In this document: positions 28,349 through 37,841 of the stretch, piece after piece
Layout of the letters: each line of letters starts with the position of its first letter
Position numbering within the stretch: the stretch's first letter is position 1
DNA from: Candidatus Krumholzibacteriota bacterium
GTDB lineage: Bacteria > Krumholzibacteriota > Krumholzibacteriia > Krumholzibacteriales > Krumholzibacteriaceae
DNA length: 64,000 nt
Reading direction: 5' to 3'
Assembly: GCA_016933255.1 (NCBI GenBank)
Contig: JAFGBF010000029.1
Coordinates: forward strand, 41,294 to 105,293
Notes under the pieces: generated by a model
Database searches by the model: none
What the model was told of the DNA's origin: nothing
The model's input: the letters and a program-made list of their open reading frames with translations, nothing else
Program-made: the position numbers and the translations under genes

Positions 28349-28571
28349 ACAATCCCTCCTACAAGATTCAAGACATGTCACCGAACCTTCCGCCATTCTC
28401 CCGATCAGGATAACGTATTGCAACAGGATAATTAAAGAACTATTTTGAATAAAGCTTTGAACAAAGCATGACACCGGCAGCGAATCAGGCGTTCGTCTTA
28501 ATATGCTGTAAAACTGATTCTCCTGAAAAGAATTGCAGTGAAAATAATCTTTCTGAACACCACTACTGTCC

Positions 28572-30509
28572 TCAGTCGAAAACATCCCTTATTTCAGGAT
28601 CAAGATCATCGAAAGAGCTCAGCCACGCGACCCTTTCTCCGCGTATCCTGTCTTTGAGCCCGATTATTTCCTCGTCGGTATAAAATCTTTTTTCATCAAA
28701 CCTGGCGATATCGACACCCGGGACTGAGACAGGTACCTCATACCCCCAGTAATCTTCCTTCTTCCATTCGATCGTCCCTCTTGCTATTTCCCTAATAAAT
28801 GCCGCCGAATCCTGTATACTGATCTTAAGACCGGCAAGGTGATCGACTCTGACGAGCGTAAAGTCGGAAGCGGAAAGTTCCCCGCTGCCAATCTTTTCGT
28901 AAATTTCCACCAGATCGCTTCGAGACCTGGATCTCCTGCCGTTTTCGGAGAGTTCGTACCTGACTTGACTGATCTTAAATTCCGGCTGAGATCCGTCGAG
29001 AAGTTTCCGCGTGATCTTTTTCCCTTTATCGCCGTGGGGCTTTCCGGAAAGATACTCTGAAAGCCGCTCCATCGCTCCTGGAGCATCGAGCCTTTCGGAA
29101 GAGACGTCGATCGCTTTCCCTCCGAACCCTCCCGTATTGAAAAGGAAACACTGTATGCCGGGATTCTTTTTGAGTATCTCGAAAAATATATTACCTTCTT
29201 CCCCTTTCGACCCGACAATAAAAGGGTTCGTTCCGACTTCGAGGACCGAATCACCGGCCTTCGTAGGATCGGCGGCAGAGGTGAGTATCGATTCTCCGAG
29301 CATAAAGGTCGCTGCCGCCTGTTTCGTGTCGAGTCTCATCACAGGAGGGATTACTGTCTCCCTCCTTGTAATAAAAAAGATCATGTCGACCTGATCCAGA
29401 TCTATCCTGTCATCGGTAAAATCAAGTTCGTTTCTGACGACGATCCCTCTGCCGTTAAAGCATCTTCCCCCGGGGACATAAGGGTGGTCGTATCTGAAAA
29501 AATCAGGCGCCAGCGTCCCTGGATCGATATAGACATTTTCCAGAACAGCATTACGGCTCGTCGCGCCGGCATAAAGAAGGGGCTGATCCTCTGCCTGAAG
29601 TCCTTCAGTCTTGATATACGCGTTATCTTCGGTACCGAAAGCCCTGGCATCTTCTGCGAGGACAAAAAAATCGTCCTGGCGTATTATGACCTTTTCTCCT
29701 TTTGCACCATCGAGCCAGAAATGGTGGACAGAGAGAGTCGTTTTTCCTGTGCCGCTGAGGCCGAAAAAGAGGGCTCCCTTCTCTTCAAGTTTCCCGGCAT
29801 CCCGGCCGGCCACCTTGATCACCTTTCCGCCGGCATGTACGCCGAGCCCTCCGCCTTTTCCCGCTTTAAGATCAAGTTTTTCCTGATACATCGACATCCG
29901 GAGATGACCCTTCTTGACCTCGCCGAAATAATCGCTTCCAAGGGCAAAGGTTATCCTGTTTGCCGCATCGACGAGAATCGCGACTTCGGGCAATCCCCTT
30001 TTCCTCGCATATTCTGCCCATTCAGGTATCATAATCTGGATCTGCTCAGGGTCTTTACCCTCTCTTTCGGAAGGAAGGTCGAAGATCAGCCTGTCCCACA
30101 TGACGAGCAGTCTTGCGTAATCAGGAGTCACGATAGTCCTGCAGTGGTGGGAATGATCCTTATGGAGACCCATCAGCTTGTCCATGACGAGAAGCTTTCC
30201 CCCCCTGGCAAGATGGTCCTCCAGATATTCCCCCGCAGCCCGCAGGATAGAGCTCTGCCTTTTGTCGGGATCAGCGAAAAAGATCTCAGTCATCGCCGCC
30301 GAACGGCAGGTTTTTTTTGAGATGTAGGAGAGGCTCCCGTGTATATTCAGGACATCTTTTGTTTTTCTGGTCTCGAGCGTGACCTTGTCATGGAGAGAAA
30401 GTTCATAGATCGTTTCGCGGTCTCTGATGAACGATCCGGCCTTTTCCGCAATCCCGCTGAGGCTGCGCGCCAGGTCTTTCGCGAGTGTACTGCCGCTGGA
30501 GGTTCCCAT
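28572..30509 (-). CDS. pckA: Phosphoenolpyruvate carboxykinase (ATP), long form
   Basis: Interconverts oxaloacetate plus ATP and PEP plus CO2 plus ADP. Recognised by GLHKDHSHHCRTIV, the YFGEVKKG lysine segment and the kinase P-loop GLSGTGKTTLS (residues 250-260). The nucleotide-side FFITRRETVIPPVMRLD region follows. At 645 residues it is about 100 longer than typical bacterial PckA, and some motifs are divergent, including RQDDFFVL in place of the usual DDE segment. It is downstream of citF, about 110 bases away. With OadGAB it gives two fates for oxaloacetate. Confidence 0.9.
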   Translation of the reverse strand: MGTSSGSTLAKDLARSLSGIAEKAGSFIRDRETIYELSLHDKVTLETRKTKDVLNIHGSLSYISKKTCRSAAMTEIFFADPDKRQSSILRAAGEYLEDHLARGGKLLVMDKLMGLHKDHSHHCRTIVTPDYARLLVMWDRLIFDLPSEREGKDPEQIQIMIPEWAEYARKRGLPEVAILVDAANRITFALGSDYFGEVKKGHLRMSMYQEKLDLKAGKGGGLGVHAGGKVIKVAGRDAGKLEEKGALFFGLSGTGKTTLSVHHFWLDGAKGEKVIIRQDDFFVLAEDARAFGTEDNAYIKTEGLQAEDQPLLYAGATSRNAVLENVYIDPGTLAPDFFRYDHPYVPGGRCFNGRGIVVRNELDFTDDRIDLDQVDMIFFITRRETVIPPVMRLDTKQAAATFMLGESILTSAADPTKAGDSVLEVGTNPFIVGSKGEEGNIFFEILKKNPGIQCFLFNTGGFGGKAIDVSSERLDAPGAMERLSEYLSGKPHGDKGKKITRKLLDGSQPEFKISQVRYELSENGRRSRSRSDLVEIYEKIGSGELSASDFTLVRVDHLAGLKISIQDSAAFIREIARGTIEWKKEDYWGYEVPVSVPGVDIARFDEKRFYTDEEIIGLKDRIRGERVAWLSSFDDLDPEIRDVFD

Positions 30510-30618
30510 TGTCTCTCCTTTGAAAAGGTCGCTGTGCGCCTTCGCAGGAATGGAAACGACCGCCCCCTCTTACCCTGGCGGAAACGAATACAGCATTCTG
30601 TATCCTGCAACGGCAGTT

Positions 30619-32163
30619 TTATACTTTCAATTGCCTGACAGTATCGATGACTGTGCCATCGCGGTACTCGATCAACGCTACGATCCTGTCCTCAAACTCG
30701 GGTTTTTCAGGTTCTCCAGCTATATCGACAGCCATCTTTCTTAATTCCGCGATCGATTTCAAAGGAAGTCCGGTTCCCTTAAGCTTTTCCAGAAGATCTG
30801 TCCTCGCCGGATTTACGGCCACTCCTCTTTCTGTGACAAGTATATCCACGGTCTCTCCCGGAGCGGTGACCGTAGTGACACTCTCTACGATCGTAGAAAG
30901 CCTTCCCCTGAGCAGAGGCGCTGTGATTATCGTGCAGTAGGCGTCACAGACATCGGTAAACCCTCCGATACCGTGAAGCAGCCAGCCGTCAGAGTGAGTA
31001 TTGACATTTACATTGAAATCGAGGTCTATCTCCGTCGCTCCGAGGACAGCCGCCTTGACCCTTGTGGCAAAGTTCCCCTTCTCATGATAACAGTATGAAG
31101 TGAACGGGTCTGTCTCGATATGGTTTTTGTTTTCCCTCAGCGACCTTATGCCCACACCGTCAAAGCACTGTCCATCAAGGATGTATTCAGTCAGGCCTTC
31201 CTCGAGCATTTCGACAAGGAACTTGTTGGATCCTCCCCTTGCAAAAGCAGCTTTCACGCCGCGCTCCCTGAGCATATCTCCAAGATATTTAGTAAAGGCG
31301 AGGGAGATCCCCCCCGCTCCGGCCTGGAAAGAAAATTCCGGTTCTTCGATAAGTCCCATATCGCTTACAAGCTGCGCCGCATATTTGGCGATAAGAAGCC
31401 TGGTAGGGCTTTTGGTTATCCTCGTGGTCCCCGAGACTATCTGCTCCGGGTCTCCGAGTTTATCGACGACCGCGATATGATCTACATTGCCCCCTCTGAT
31501 TACCCAGGGGTAGTTGGGAAAAGGCACAAGGTTGTCTGTCAGGACGACCACCTTGTCAGCATACTGGGAATCGGCCAGTGCGTAGCTCATGACGCCGCAT
31601 GCTGAAGGGCCGGTCATACCGTTACAGTTGCCGAAAGAATCGGCGGCCGGAGCGGCGATAAATGCCACATCGATATGAAGGTCGCCATCCTGAATAGCGC
31701 GGTACCTGCCCCCGTGCGAGCGCAAGATGCAGGTCTTGCTCATCTTTCCCAGAGAACACGCCTTTCCCACCGGTCCGTTCATCGACCCTTCGATATGCGT
31801 TATCACTCCGCTCTCGATATGGGAGACCAGAGGCTCATGCACCGGAAAAAGTGCGGAGGGCGCTACCGTCAGGCCTTTCAATCCCCGCTCTGCCAGTTTA
31901 TCCATCACCATATTTATGACATGGTCGCCGTTGCGCAGATGATGATGAAAAGATATCGTCATCCCGTCCTTGATCTCGCACGCCTCGATCGCTTCATCGA
32001 GAGACGCTTTAAGTTTATTTTCATAATCTACGACGGCGCGGATCGGAGGGGCCGCTTTCCTTCCGCCCCCGTGATCGGCATGGGCGCCGTTAAACGGTTT
32101 TAACTTTCTACCATCTATCTCTTCAGGAATCATTCTTCCGAGAGCATTCCGGACCATCTTCAT
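30619..32163 (-). CDS. citF: Citrate lyase alpha subunit (citrate:acetyl-ACP transferase)
   Basis: Transfers the acyl carrier thioester from acetate to citrate, before cleavage by the beta subunit. The 514-residue protein matches CitF along its length: SFHHHLRNGDHVIN, GSMNGPVGKA, the SGTTRITKSPTRLLIA segment and the C-terminal LVTERGVAVNPAR. ATG 32163, with GGGGGAAGG upstream, is preferred to 32178. It lies 55 bases after the citD-citE fusion gene. Genes for acetylation (citC) and prosthetic-group synthesis (citG, citX) are absent from the window. Confidence 0.93.
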   Translation of the reverse strand: MKMVRNALGRMIPEEIDGRKLKPFNGAHADHGGGRKAAPPIRAVVDYENKLKASLDEAIEACEIKDGMTISFHHHLRNGDHVINMVMDKLAERGLKGLTVAPSALFPVHEPLVSHIESGVITHIEGSMNGPVGKACSLGKMSKTCILRSHGGRYRAIQDGDLHIDVAFIAAPAADSFGNCNGMTGPSACGVMSYALADSQYADKVVVLTDNLVPFPNYPWVIRGGNVDHIAVVDKLGDPEQIVSGTTRITKSPTRLLIAKYAAQLVSDMGLIEEPEFSFQAGAGGISLAFTKYLGDMLRERGVKAAFARGGSNKFLVEMLEEGLTEYILDGQCFDGVGIRSLRENKNHIETDPFTSYCYHEKGNFATRVKAAVLGATEIDLDFNVNVNTHSDGWLLHGIGGFTDVCDAYCTIITAPLLRGRLSTIVESVTTVTAPGETVDILVTERGVAVNPARTDLLEKLKGTGLPLKSIAELRKMAVDIAGEPEKPEFEDRIVALIEYRDGTVIDTVRQLKV

Positions 32164-32218
32164 GATCCTTCCCCCCATTCTTTTTTCAAAATAATGTCAG
32201 ACCATCTTTCATCAGGCA

Positions 32219-33424
32219 TTACGTGTCATCTCCGGCAAGCAGTCCAAGAGCTTCTGCCAGCCTCAAGATCTTTCTGGCTCTTTTTTCTATAGGAGCATCG
32301 ACCATCTTGCTGCCGATCGAAGCTACTCCGCTTCCCTTTTTCCTTGCGTCCTCGATCGCCGCGACAACCTTTTTAGCATATTTTATACGCTCGGCGGTCG
32401 GAGTAAAGACCCTGTGAACAGGCTCTATCTGTGACGGATGTATCACTCCCTTTCCTTCAAACCCCATCGCCATCGCTTCCTCGGTGCTTTTCATCAGCCC
32501 CTCTTCATCGCTAAAATCAGAAAACACCGTATCGATCGCCTGTACTCCCGCCGCTTTCGCGCCCAGGACCAGCAACGACCTCGCAACGAACGATTCAGCC
32601 CCCTCTCTTGTACGTTCGACTCCGATATCGGCAGTGAAGTCCTCCGCTCCAAAACAGATAGCGATGACCCGGTCACTTGCCGAACTGATCTCAAACGCAT
32701 TCAGTATTCCTTTTGCTGTTTCTATAAGAGGCATAAGCAGGATCTTTTCCTTTATCCCGAAATCCTTTTCGATCCCCTCGATAATGTCGGCGACATCGCT
32801 GACATCCGAGGCGGCTTCGCATTTCGGGATCAGGATCGTATCCGGCCCTGCAGGAACGATCACCTCGAGGTCTTCCCTGCTGAACTCTGTCGAAAGCGGG
32901 TTGATCCGTACAATTCTTTCAGCGCCGCCGAAATCTATATTTAAAAGAGTGTTGCGGACCAGCAGCCTTGCCGCGTCCTTTTCAAGGGGAGAAACAGAAT
33001 CTTCAAGGTCCAGGATGACGCAGTCTGCTCCGTAGAGGCCGCCGTTACGCATAAGGTCCGGATTATTCCCCGGCATATACAGTCTCGTTCTCCTGAGCCT
33101 CTCTCTTACAGGGGGACCGTACGAGACCCTCTTTTCCGGGGAGGAAGTTATTTTCGCTTCCGAGAGCCTTCTCACGGCCGTCTCGACCCGGGCCTGTATG
33201 ACATAGTCCAGCGCCCCCATATCATTTACGCTGGCCTCGGCATCTTTGACCCCGAGATCGGATAGAGTCTCTTTGACTTTCTTTCTTATCTTTTCACCGA
33301 ACATATGCTCGACCGAGCTCTTTACCTCGACCGACAATCCGCCGCTTTCTTTCATCTTCAGAAAGACCTCGAGGTCTCCCTTTTTATCTTCACTGCCAAC
33401 GCGAGCCTCTTTTTTTGAAACCAT
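32219..33424 (-). CDS. Fusion of citrate lyase acyl carrier protein (CitD-like) and beta subunit (CitE-like)
   Basis: A 401-residue fusion. Residues 7-90 match CitD (VEVKSSVEHMFGEKI, NDMGALDYVIQARVETAV). Residues 108-390 match CitE, a CoA/ACP-thioester lyase: RTRLYMPGNNPDLM, DCVILDLEDSVSP, LMPLIETAKGI, FGAEDFTADIG. CitD is normally separate and carries its phosphoribosyl-dephospho-CoA on the Ser of an ES(S/G)D motif. Here the aligned residues read KKGD, so the serine is missing. Either a nearby Ser11 is used, or the carrier half no longer carries anything. The substrate could be citrate or a related 3-hydroxy acid. Confidence 0.85.
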   Translation of the reverse strand: MVSKKEARVGSEDKKGDLEVFLKMKESGGLSVEVKSSVEHMFGEKIRKKVKETLSDLGVKDAEASVNDMGALDYVIQARVETAVRRLSEAKITSSPEKRVSYGPPVRERLRRTRLYMPGNNPDLMRNGGLYGADCVILDLEDSVSPLEKDAARLLVRNTLLNIDFGGAERIVRINPLSTEFSREDLEVIVPAGPDTILIPKCEAASDVSDVADIIEGIEKDFGIKEKILLMPLIETAKGILNAFEISSASDRVIAICFGAEDFTADIGVERTREGAESFVARSLLVLGAKAAGVQAIDTVFSDFSDEEGLMKSTEEAMAMGFEGKGVIHPSQIEPVHRVFTPTAERIKYAKKVVAAIEDARKKGSGVASIGSKMVDAPIEKRARKILRLAEALGLLAGDDT

Positions 33425-33557
33425 GACCCACTTCCACAAGATTATATTTTCAGAGAATCGGCACTGTCAGAACCACTCTCTCTCTGACAGGCTGTCACCC
33501 CTGCACAAAACAACGCGGGCAACCTCTAAGGGATAAAGATCGCGGGCGTTTCGCATC

Positions 33558-33586
33558 AATCTAAACTATACGATCTGATTTGTCAA
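33558..33586 (-). promoter_or_regulatory. Promoter of the citDE-citF(-pckA) operon
   Basis: On the minus strand TTGACA (33586-33581) and TAGATT (33563-33558) are 17 bases apart, about 135 bases upstream of the citD-citE start. Confidence 0.55.
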
Positions 33587-33660
33587 AAGAGTTCGATGAA
33601 AAGAAGCACAGCCGGCATACGCGCTGCTATTTAAGGCGATATATGATAAACCGAGGATAA

Positions 33661-33693
33661 AGTGGGCGAAACTCGCGAAGAGTTCCGCCCACT
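33661..33693. terminator. Strong hairpin in a gene-free stretch, possibly the pyk terminator
   Basis: AGTGGGCGAAACTC and GAGTTCCGCCCACT form a 14-base stem with one mismatch around GCGAA. On the minus strand it ends in ACTTTATCC, a weak T-run. It lies about 390 bases downstream of pyk and upstream of the citDE promoter. Confidence 0.45.
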
Positions 33694-33699
33694 TAGGTC

Positions 33700-34079
33700 C
33701 CCGAAGGTCTTCCTCTACAATCCCGCTGCTCAAGCCCCCTTCGGCATCCGGCGCCTGTCAGAACCTTCTCTTAACGTTGGGGGGGAGGCCCCGTTTATAT
33801 AAGAGTATCCGCGGGCTCCGTTCAGGCTCTATCCCCTTGCACTATCAAGTTTTATGCCATAAGTAAGGCCGGGCTCCCTTATTGGCGGCGGCCGCCGCCG
33901 AAAACGGAGGCAGGCCTTCAGCAGCACCTGCATCTTTTATAATGACAACAAGTTACTTTATGTGAATTATTGATAAGGCGGCTGATAAATCTATGATTTC
34001 ACCCGGTTCTGTCAGATTAACGCATTTCTCTGCCGTAAGAATTTTTAACTCTGGGCTTTTATCAGTAAGATTTCTTTAC
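33700..34079. other. Gene-free stretch with a GC palindrome
   Basis: No convincing coding sequence. It contains the perfect 16-base palindrome GGCGGCGGCCGCCGCC (33884-33899). The phrase CTGTCAGAACC also occurs twice in the larger gap (near 33466 and 33757). I cannot assign a function. Confidence 0.4.
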
Positions 34080-35483
34080 TTATATTTCAATTACATGTAT
34101 CGTATTGCTCGGCCTTCGTTCTTTTGTCGGGATCCCTGCCGTCATGACGATTTTTCCCTCAAATCCGGCTTTCCCGACTTTTTCCTTTACTGAGGCGAAT
34201 ATCGTTTCCGTCTCTTCTATACTTTCAACGGTGATAGCCTCGACACCCCACACAAGTGACATCTGCCGTGCTACAGACTTAGAATCTGTCAGGGCGATTA
34301 TCGGTATTCCGGGCCTTCTCCGCGCTATCAGCCTTGCGGTCTGTCCGCTATGAGTCAGGACGGCTATTGCAGACGCCCCGATATCTTTCGAGACAGCGGC
34401 CACCCCTGAAGCCAGGGCGTCTGTCAACGCATCCGCTTTATCGAAAAAGGAAGCGTCTGCTTCTTTTCTGCCGACAAACGAATTGCTTTTGTATTTTTCA
34501 GCTGCTTCGGCGATCAGGCTCATGACCGTCACAGCTTCAACGGGGAAATTCCCTACAGCCGTTTCCGCCGAAAGCATTACAGCATCGGTCCCGTCTATGA
34601 CAGCGTTGGCGACATCACTCGCCTCGGCCCTTGTCGGCCTCTTGGAATTGACCATCGATTCGAGCATCTGCGTCGCCGTAATAACCGGCTTGCCTTTAGC
34701 CAGGCATGCTTCGATAAGGGTTTTCTGTACTACCGGGACTTCTTCGGCAGGTATTTCAACGCCGAGATCGCCCCTTGCAATCATTACGGCGCATGTCTCG
34801 TCGAGGATATCATCGATCGCCTCGAGCGCTTCGCGCTTTTCAATCTTCGCTATCACCCTGGCGCCTGAACCGGCAAGTTCTATAAGATGTTTAAGCTCGC
34901 GTACTTCATCGCCAGTCCTGACGAATGAAAGCGCGACATAATCGACTCCCATTCCGAGCCCGAACTCCAGATCCTCTCTGTCCTTATCGGTAAGCGCGGG
35001 GGAGCTGACCCTGACGCCGGGAAGATTTACTCCCTTCTTTGACGTCATGAGGCCTCCGTGGATCACCCTGCAGATAACATCGCTTCCGGCGACTTCCAGC
35101 ACCTCAAGCTGGATCTGCCCGTCATTGAGGAAAATAACGTTTCCCGGCTGGACATCATCTGGAAGCCTTGAATAGGTGACGGGGATGACCTTTCCTGAAG
35201 CCCCGGTCTTTCCGGCAGCAAGGGTGATCTTTTCGCCGGAATCGAGCATCATCCCGCCATCTTTTATTATCCCTGTTCTGATCTTCGGACCCTGAAGGTC
35301 CTGCATGATCGCCACCCGGTCATCTATTGATCTTATCCTCTGGTAAACCTCCATATGCCCGGAATGTTCACCATGGGAAAAATTCATCCTTGCTACATTC
35401 ATCCCGGCATCTATCAGTTTTTTCAGCGTCTTTTCATCTCTTGACGCAGGTCCTATCGTGCATACTATCTTTGCTCTCTTCAA
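34080..35483 (-). CDS. pyk: Pyruvate kinase
   Basis: Converts PEP and ADP to pyruvate and ATP. The 467-residue length is typical. Motifs include KIVCTIGPASRD, the substrate-binding MNFSHG, the signature IAKIEKREALEAIDDI, MIARGDLGVEI and the TATQMLESMV segment. I choose a TTG start at 35483 because GGAGGT stands five bases before it and the protein then begins directly at the conserved RAKIVC. The track's 35516 start adds an unlikely leader. Confidence 0.95.
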   Translation of the reverse strand: MKRAKIVCTIGPASRDEKTLKKLIDAGMNVARMNFSHGEHSGHMEVYQRIRSIDDRVAIMQDLQGPKIRTGIIKDGGMMLDSGEKITLAAGKTGASGKVIPVTYSRLPDDVQPGNVIFLNDGQIQLEVLEVAGSDVICRVIHGGLMTSKKGVNLPGVRVSSPALTDKDREDLEFGLGMGVDYVALSFVRTGDEVRELKHLIELAGSGARVIAKIEKREALEAIDDILDETCAVMIARGDLGVEIPAEEVPVVQKTLIEACLAKGKPVITATQMLESMVNSKRPTRAEASDVANAVIDGTDAVMLSAETAVGNFPVEAVTVMSLIAEAAEKYKSNSFVGRKEADASFFDKADALTDALASGVAAVSKDIGASAIAVLTHSGQTARLIARRRPGIPIIALTDSKSVARQMSLVWGVEAITVESIEETETIFASVKEKVGKAGFEGKIVMTAGIPTKERRPSNTIHVIEI

Positions 35484-35628
35484 AAAGCACCTCCAGCCGA
35501 CACAAGTACCAGCCAAAATCTCCAGCGCTGGTATAGTAGCAGTATATCCGGATTCTTTTTAGTTTTTAATCATAAAAAGTCGAATAATCTGGAAACTTCC
35601 AGCACTTCCCATGTAATATCAGGGTGTA

Positions 35629-36753
35629 ATGAGTCATAAGGTGACGCATATAGTATATTCCCTGTACCACGGCGGGGCAGAGCATATTATCAGCACTCTG
35701 CTCCGCTGCGGAGACAGCGCCTCTTTCACTCACAGCGTCCTGGTGCTCTCTTCCGGCGGAAGCCTCATCGAAGAGATCGAAAAATCAGGCGGCCATGTCC
35801 TCCTGCTCGGTAAGAAAAAAGGGTTCGACCCTGCTCTGCCGTTCAGGCTAGCATCGCTTATCAGGAAAACCGCCCCTGACATCATTCATCTCCATAATTC
35901 CTCTCCTGGAGTATGGGGAACGCTCGCTTCGATGATTTCCAGAACGGGGATCCCTTTGGTAAAAATGGAACACCGCCCCTGGATCCCGAAAGATCTCCCG
36001 CTTTTTCACAGGACCTTATACAGGTATCTGGCAAAGAAATCAGAAAAGATCATTACAGTCTCGGAAGATGCCCGAAGCACCTTTTCCAGCAGTTTTCCCT
36101 CTCTTGAAAGCCGTTTGGTCACAGTCCTCAATGGAATCGACCTGACCCCTTACAAGGAGCTTCAGCCGGTCGAAGAGTGCAGGAAATGGTTCGGCCTTCC
36201 CCTGAACTGCCCCCTTATCGGCAGTATCGGGCGTCTTGTCCCGGTCAAGAACCACAGGATTCTTATAGAAGCGTTTCTTGCCGTAAAAAAAAGATATCCG
36301 GATGCTCATCTGGCGATCCTCGGCCAGGGGCCTCTCGAACCATCTCTCCGCTCATACGCCGCATCCCGCGGAATCTCCGAATCTCTGTCGATCCTGCCGG
36401 CGACTCTTGATGTCTACAAATTCCTGGGCGCTCTTGACGTTTTTGTCCTTCCTTCCAGATCAGAGGGGCTGCCCCTTACGCTGCTCGAAGCGATGGCCTC
36501 GGCTCTCCCGGTCATCGCCTCTTCAGTCGGCGGTATCCCTGAAGTGATTGAAGACGAAGAAGACGGATTTCTCACCGCTTCCGGATCCTCTTCGGAAATC
36601 ACGGAAAAGATCTTCAGGATCCTCGAAGATCCCGAATCAGCCGCTTCAATGGGGGTCAGGGGACGGGATAAGATCTTCAGGAACTTCAGCGAAAAACGAT
36701 TCATAGAACAGATAGAATCGATATACCTGGAAATACTGAAAAAAAGAAAGTGA
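35629..36753 (+). CDS. Glycosyltransferase family 4
   Basis: A 374-residue GT-B glycosyltransferase that probably adds a sugar to a lipid-linked or surface glycan from a nucleotide sugar. The N-terminal acceptor domain starts VTHIVYSLYHGGAEHI. The C-terminal domain has GSIGRLVPVKNHRILIEAF and the donor-binding EX7E region SRSEGLPLTLLEAMASALPV. The donor and acceptor cannot be told from sequence. Its stop lies next to the start of the aldo-keto reductase gene (one base between), so the pair is co-transcribed, although no functional link is obvious. Confidence 0.92.
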   Translation: MSHKVTHIVYSLYHGGAEHIISTLLRCGDSASFTHSVLVLSSGGSLIEEIEKSGGHVLLLGKKKGFDPALPFRLASLIRKTAPDIIHLHNSSPGVWGTLASMISRTGIPLVKMEHRPWIPKDLPLFHRTLYRYLAKKSEKIITVSEDARSTFSSSFPSLESRLVTVLNGIDLTPYKELQPVEECRKWFGLPLNCPLIGSIGRLVPVKNHRILIEAFLAVKKRYPDAHLAILGQGPLEPSLRSYAASRGISESLSILPATLDVYKFLGALDVFVLPSRSEGLPLTLLEAMASALPVIASSVGGIPEVIEDEEDGFLTASGSSSEITEKIFRILEDPESAASMGVRGRDKIFRNFSEKRFIEQIESIYLEILKKRK

Positions 36754-36754
36754 T

Positions 36755-37807
36755 ATGAACTCTGGAAAAAGAGGCTCGAATAATATATCTTTCGAACCTA
36801 TGGAAAAAAGAATACTCGGCAGGACAGATATGAATCTCTCGGTGGTCGGTTTCGGAGGAATCCCCCTGCAGGGCCTTCCTTTCAGCGAAGCTGAAAAGAT
36901 CCTCAAGCACGCCGTCGACAATGGGATCAATTTTTTCGATTCTGCCAGAGGCTATACTGACAGCGAGGAAAAGATCGGCAGGGCGCTTGAGAACCGCAGA
37001 AACGATATCTATCTTGCCTCCAAGGCGATGGCCCGTGATGCCGCAGGAATGAAACGTGAACTCGAGGCCAGCCTGCGAAACCTCAGGACAGAGATGATCG
37101 ATCTTTACCAGTTCCACGCGGTCGGGAATGAAAAACAGCTTGAACGGGTCCTCGGTCCCGGCGGAGCGTATGAAGCGCTGCAAAAAGCCAGGGAAGAGGG
37201 AAAAGTCCGCTGGATAGGCATAACCGGTCATTCCCGCGATATAATGCTGAAAGCGGTCGAGACAGGCCGCTTCGACACGGCACAGTTTCCCTTTAACCCG
37301 ATCGAGACTGAATGGGCTGACAAAGTCATACCTGCCGCACAGAAAGGGAATATCGGTACGATCGGGATGAAGCCTGTCGCGGGCGGAGCGATAAGAAACG
37401 CTGCTCTTTCGATCCGTTTCACGCTGACTGAAGGGATCGACGTATCTATCCCCGGTATGGACGCGATAAAACAGGTAGATGAAAACTGCACGGCGGGGAA
37501 GACGCTTGAACGGCTCACCGGGGAGGAGCTTGAACTGCTCAGAGCGGAGAAGGAACTCTGGGGAGAACAGTTCTGCAGACGCTGCGGGTATTGCATGCCG
37601 TGCCCAAACGGCCTTAACATTCCTTTTCTTCTTCTGATAGAAGCTTATTACACGAGGTATGGCTTGAAAGACTGGGCTCTTTCGCGGCTTTCGGGCCTGC
37701 CGCAGTCGTATAGCGACTGCGCTGCCTGCGGGGATTGCATGCCGAAATGCCCCTACAGCCTGCCTATCCCCGAACTTATGGAAAAAGCCGTCGGAATCGT
37801 GGTCTGA
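36755..37807 (+). CDS. Aldo-keto reductase with C-terminal [4Fe-4S] ferredoxin domain
   Basis: A 350-residue protein of a common anaerobe AKR subfamily. The NAD(P)H-binding TIM barrel covers residues 17-270. It has the catalytic Asp/Tyr segment NFFDSARGYTDSEEKIG, the Lys in YLASKAM and the His in YQFHAV. The tail carries two cysteine clusters (CRRCGYCMPCPNG and CAACGDCMPKCPY), suggesting one or two Fe-S clusters. The physiological substrate of this subfamily is unknown; a ferredoxin-linked oxidoreduction is likely. Confidence 0.9.
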   Translation: MNSGKRGSNNISFEPMEKRILGRTDMNLSVVGFGGIPLQGLPFSEAEKILKHAVDNGINFFDSARGYTDSEEKIGRALENRRNDIYLASKAMARDAAGMKRELEASLRNLRTEMIDLYQFHAVGNEKQLERVLGPGGAYEALQKAREEGKVRWIGITGHSRDIMLKAVETGRFDTAQFPFNPIETEWADKVIPAAQKGNIGTIGMKPVAGGAIRNAALSIRFTLTEGIDVSIPGMDAIKQVDENCTAGKTLERLTGEELELLRAEKELWGEQFCRRCGYCMPCPNGLNIPFLLLIEAYYTRYGLKDWALSRLSGLPQSYSDCAACGDCMPKCPYSLPIPELMEKAVGIVV

Positions 37808-37820
37808 GCCGTCCACCCCG

Positions 37821-37841
37821 CCTGAACAGGGACCTGTCAGG
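37821..37841. terminator. Possible bidirectional hairpin between converging genes
   Basis: CCTGAACAGG and CCTGTCAGG pair with one bulged A around a two-base loop, at the junction of the AKR gene and the converging DUF6599-like gene. The tight loop makes this uncertain. Confidence 0.3.

Noticed and set aside
36701-37816. 371-residue ORF on the minus strand
   Set aside because: Shadow of the aldo-keto reductase gene; rich in Arg, His and Phe as expected of an antisense frame.
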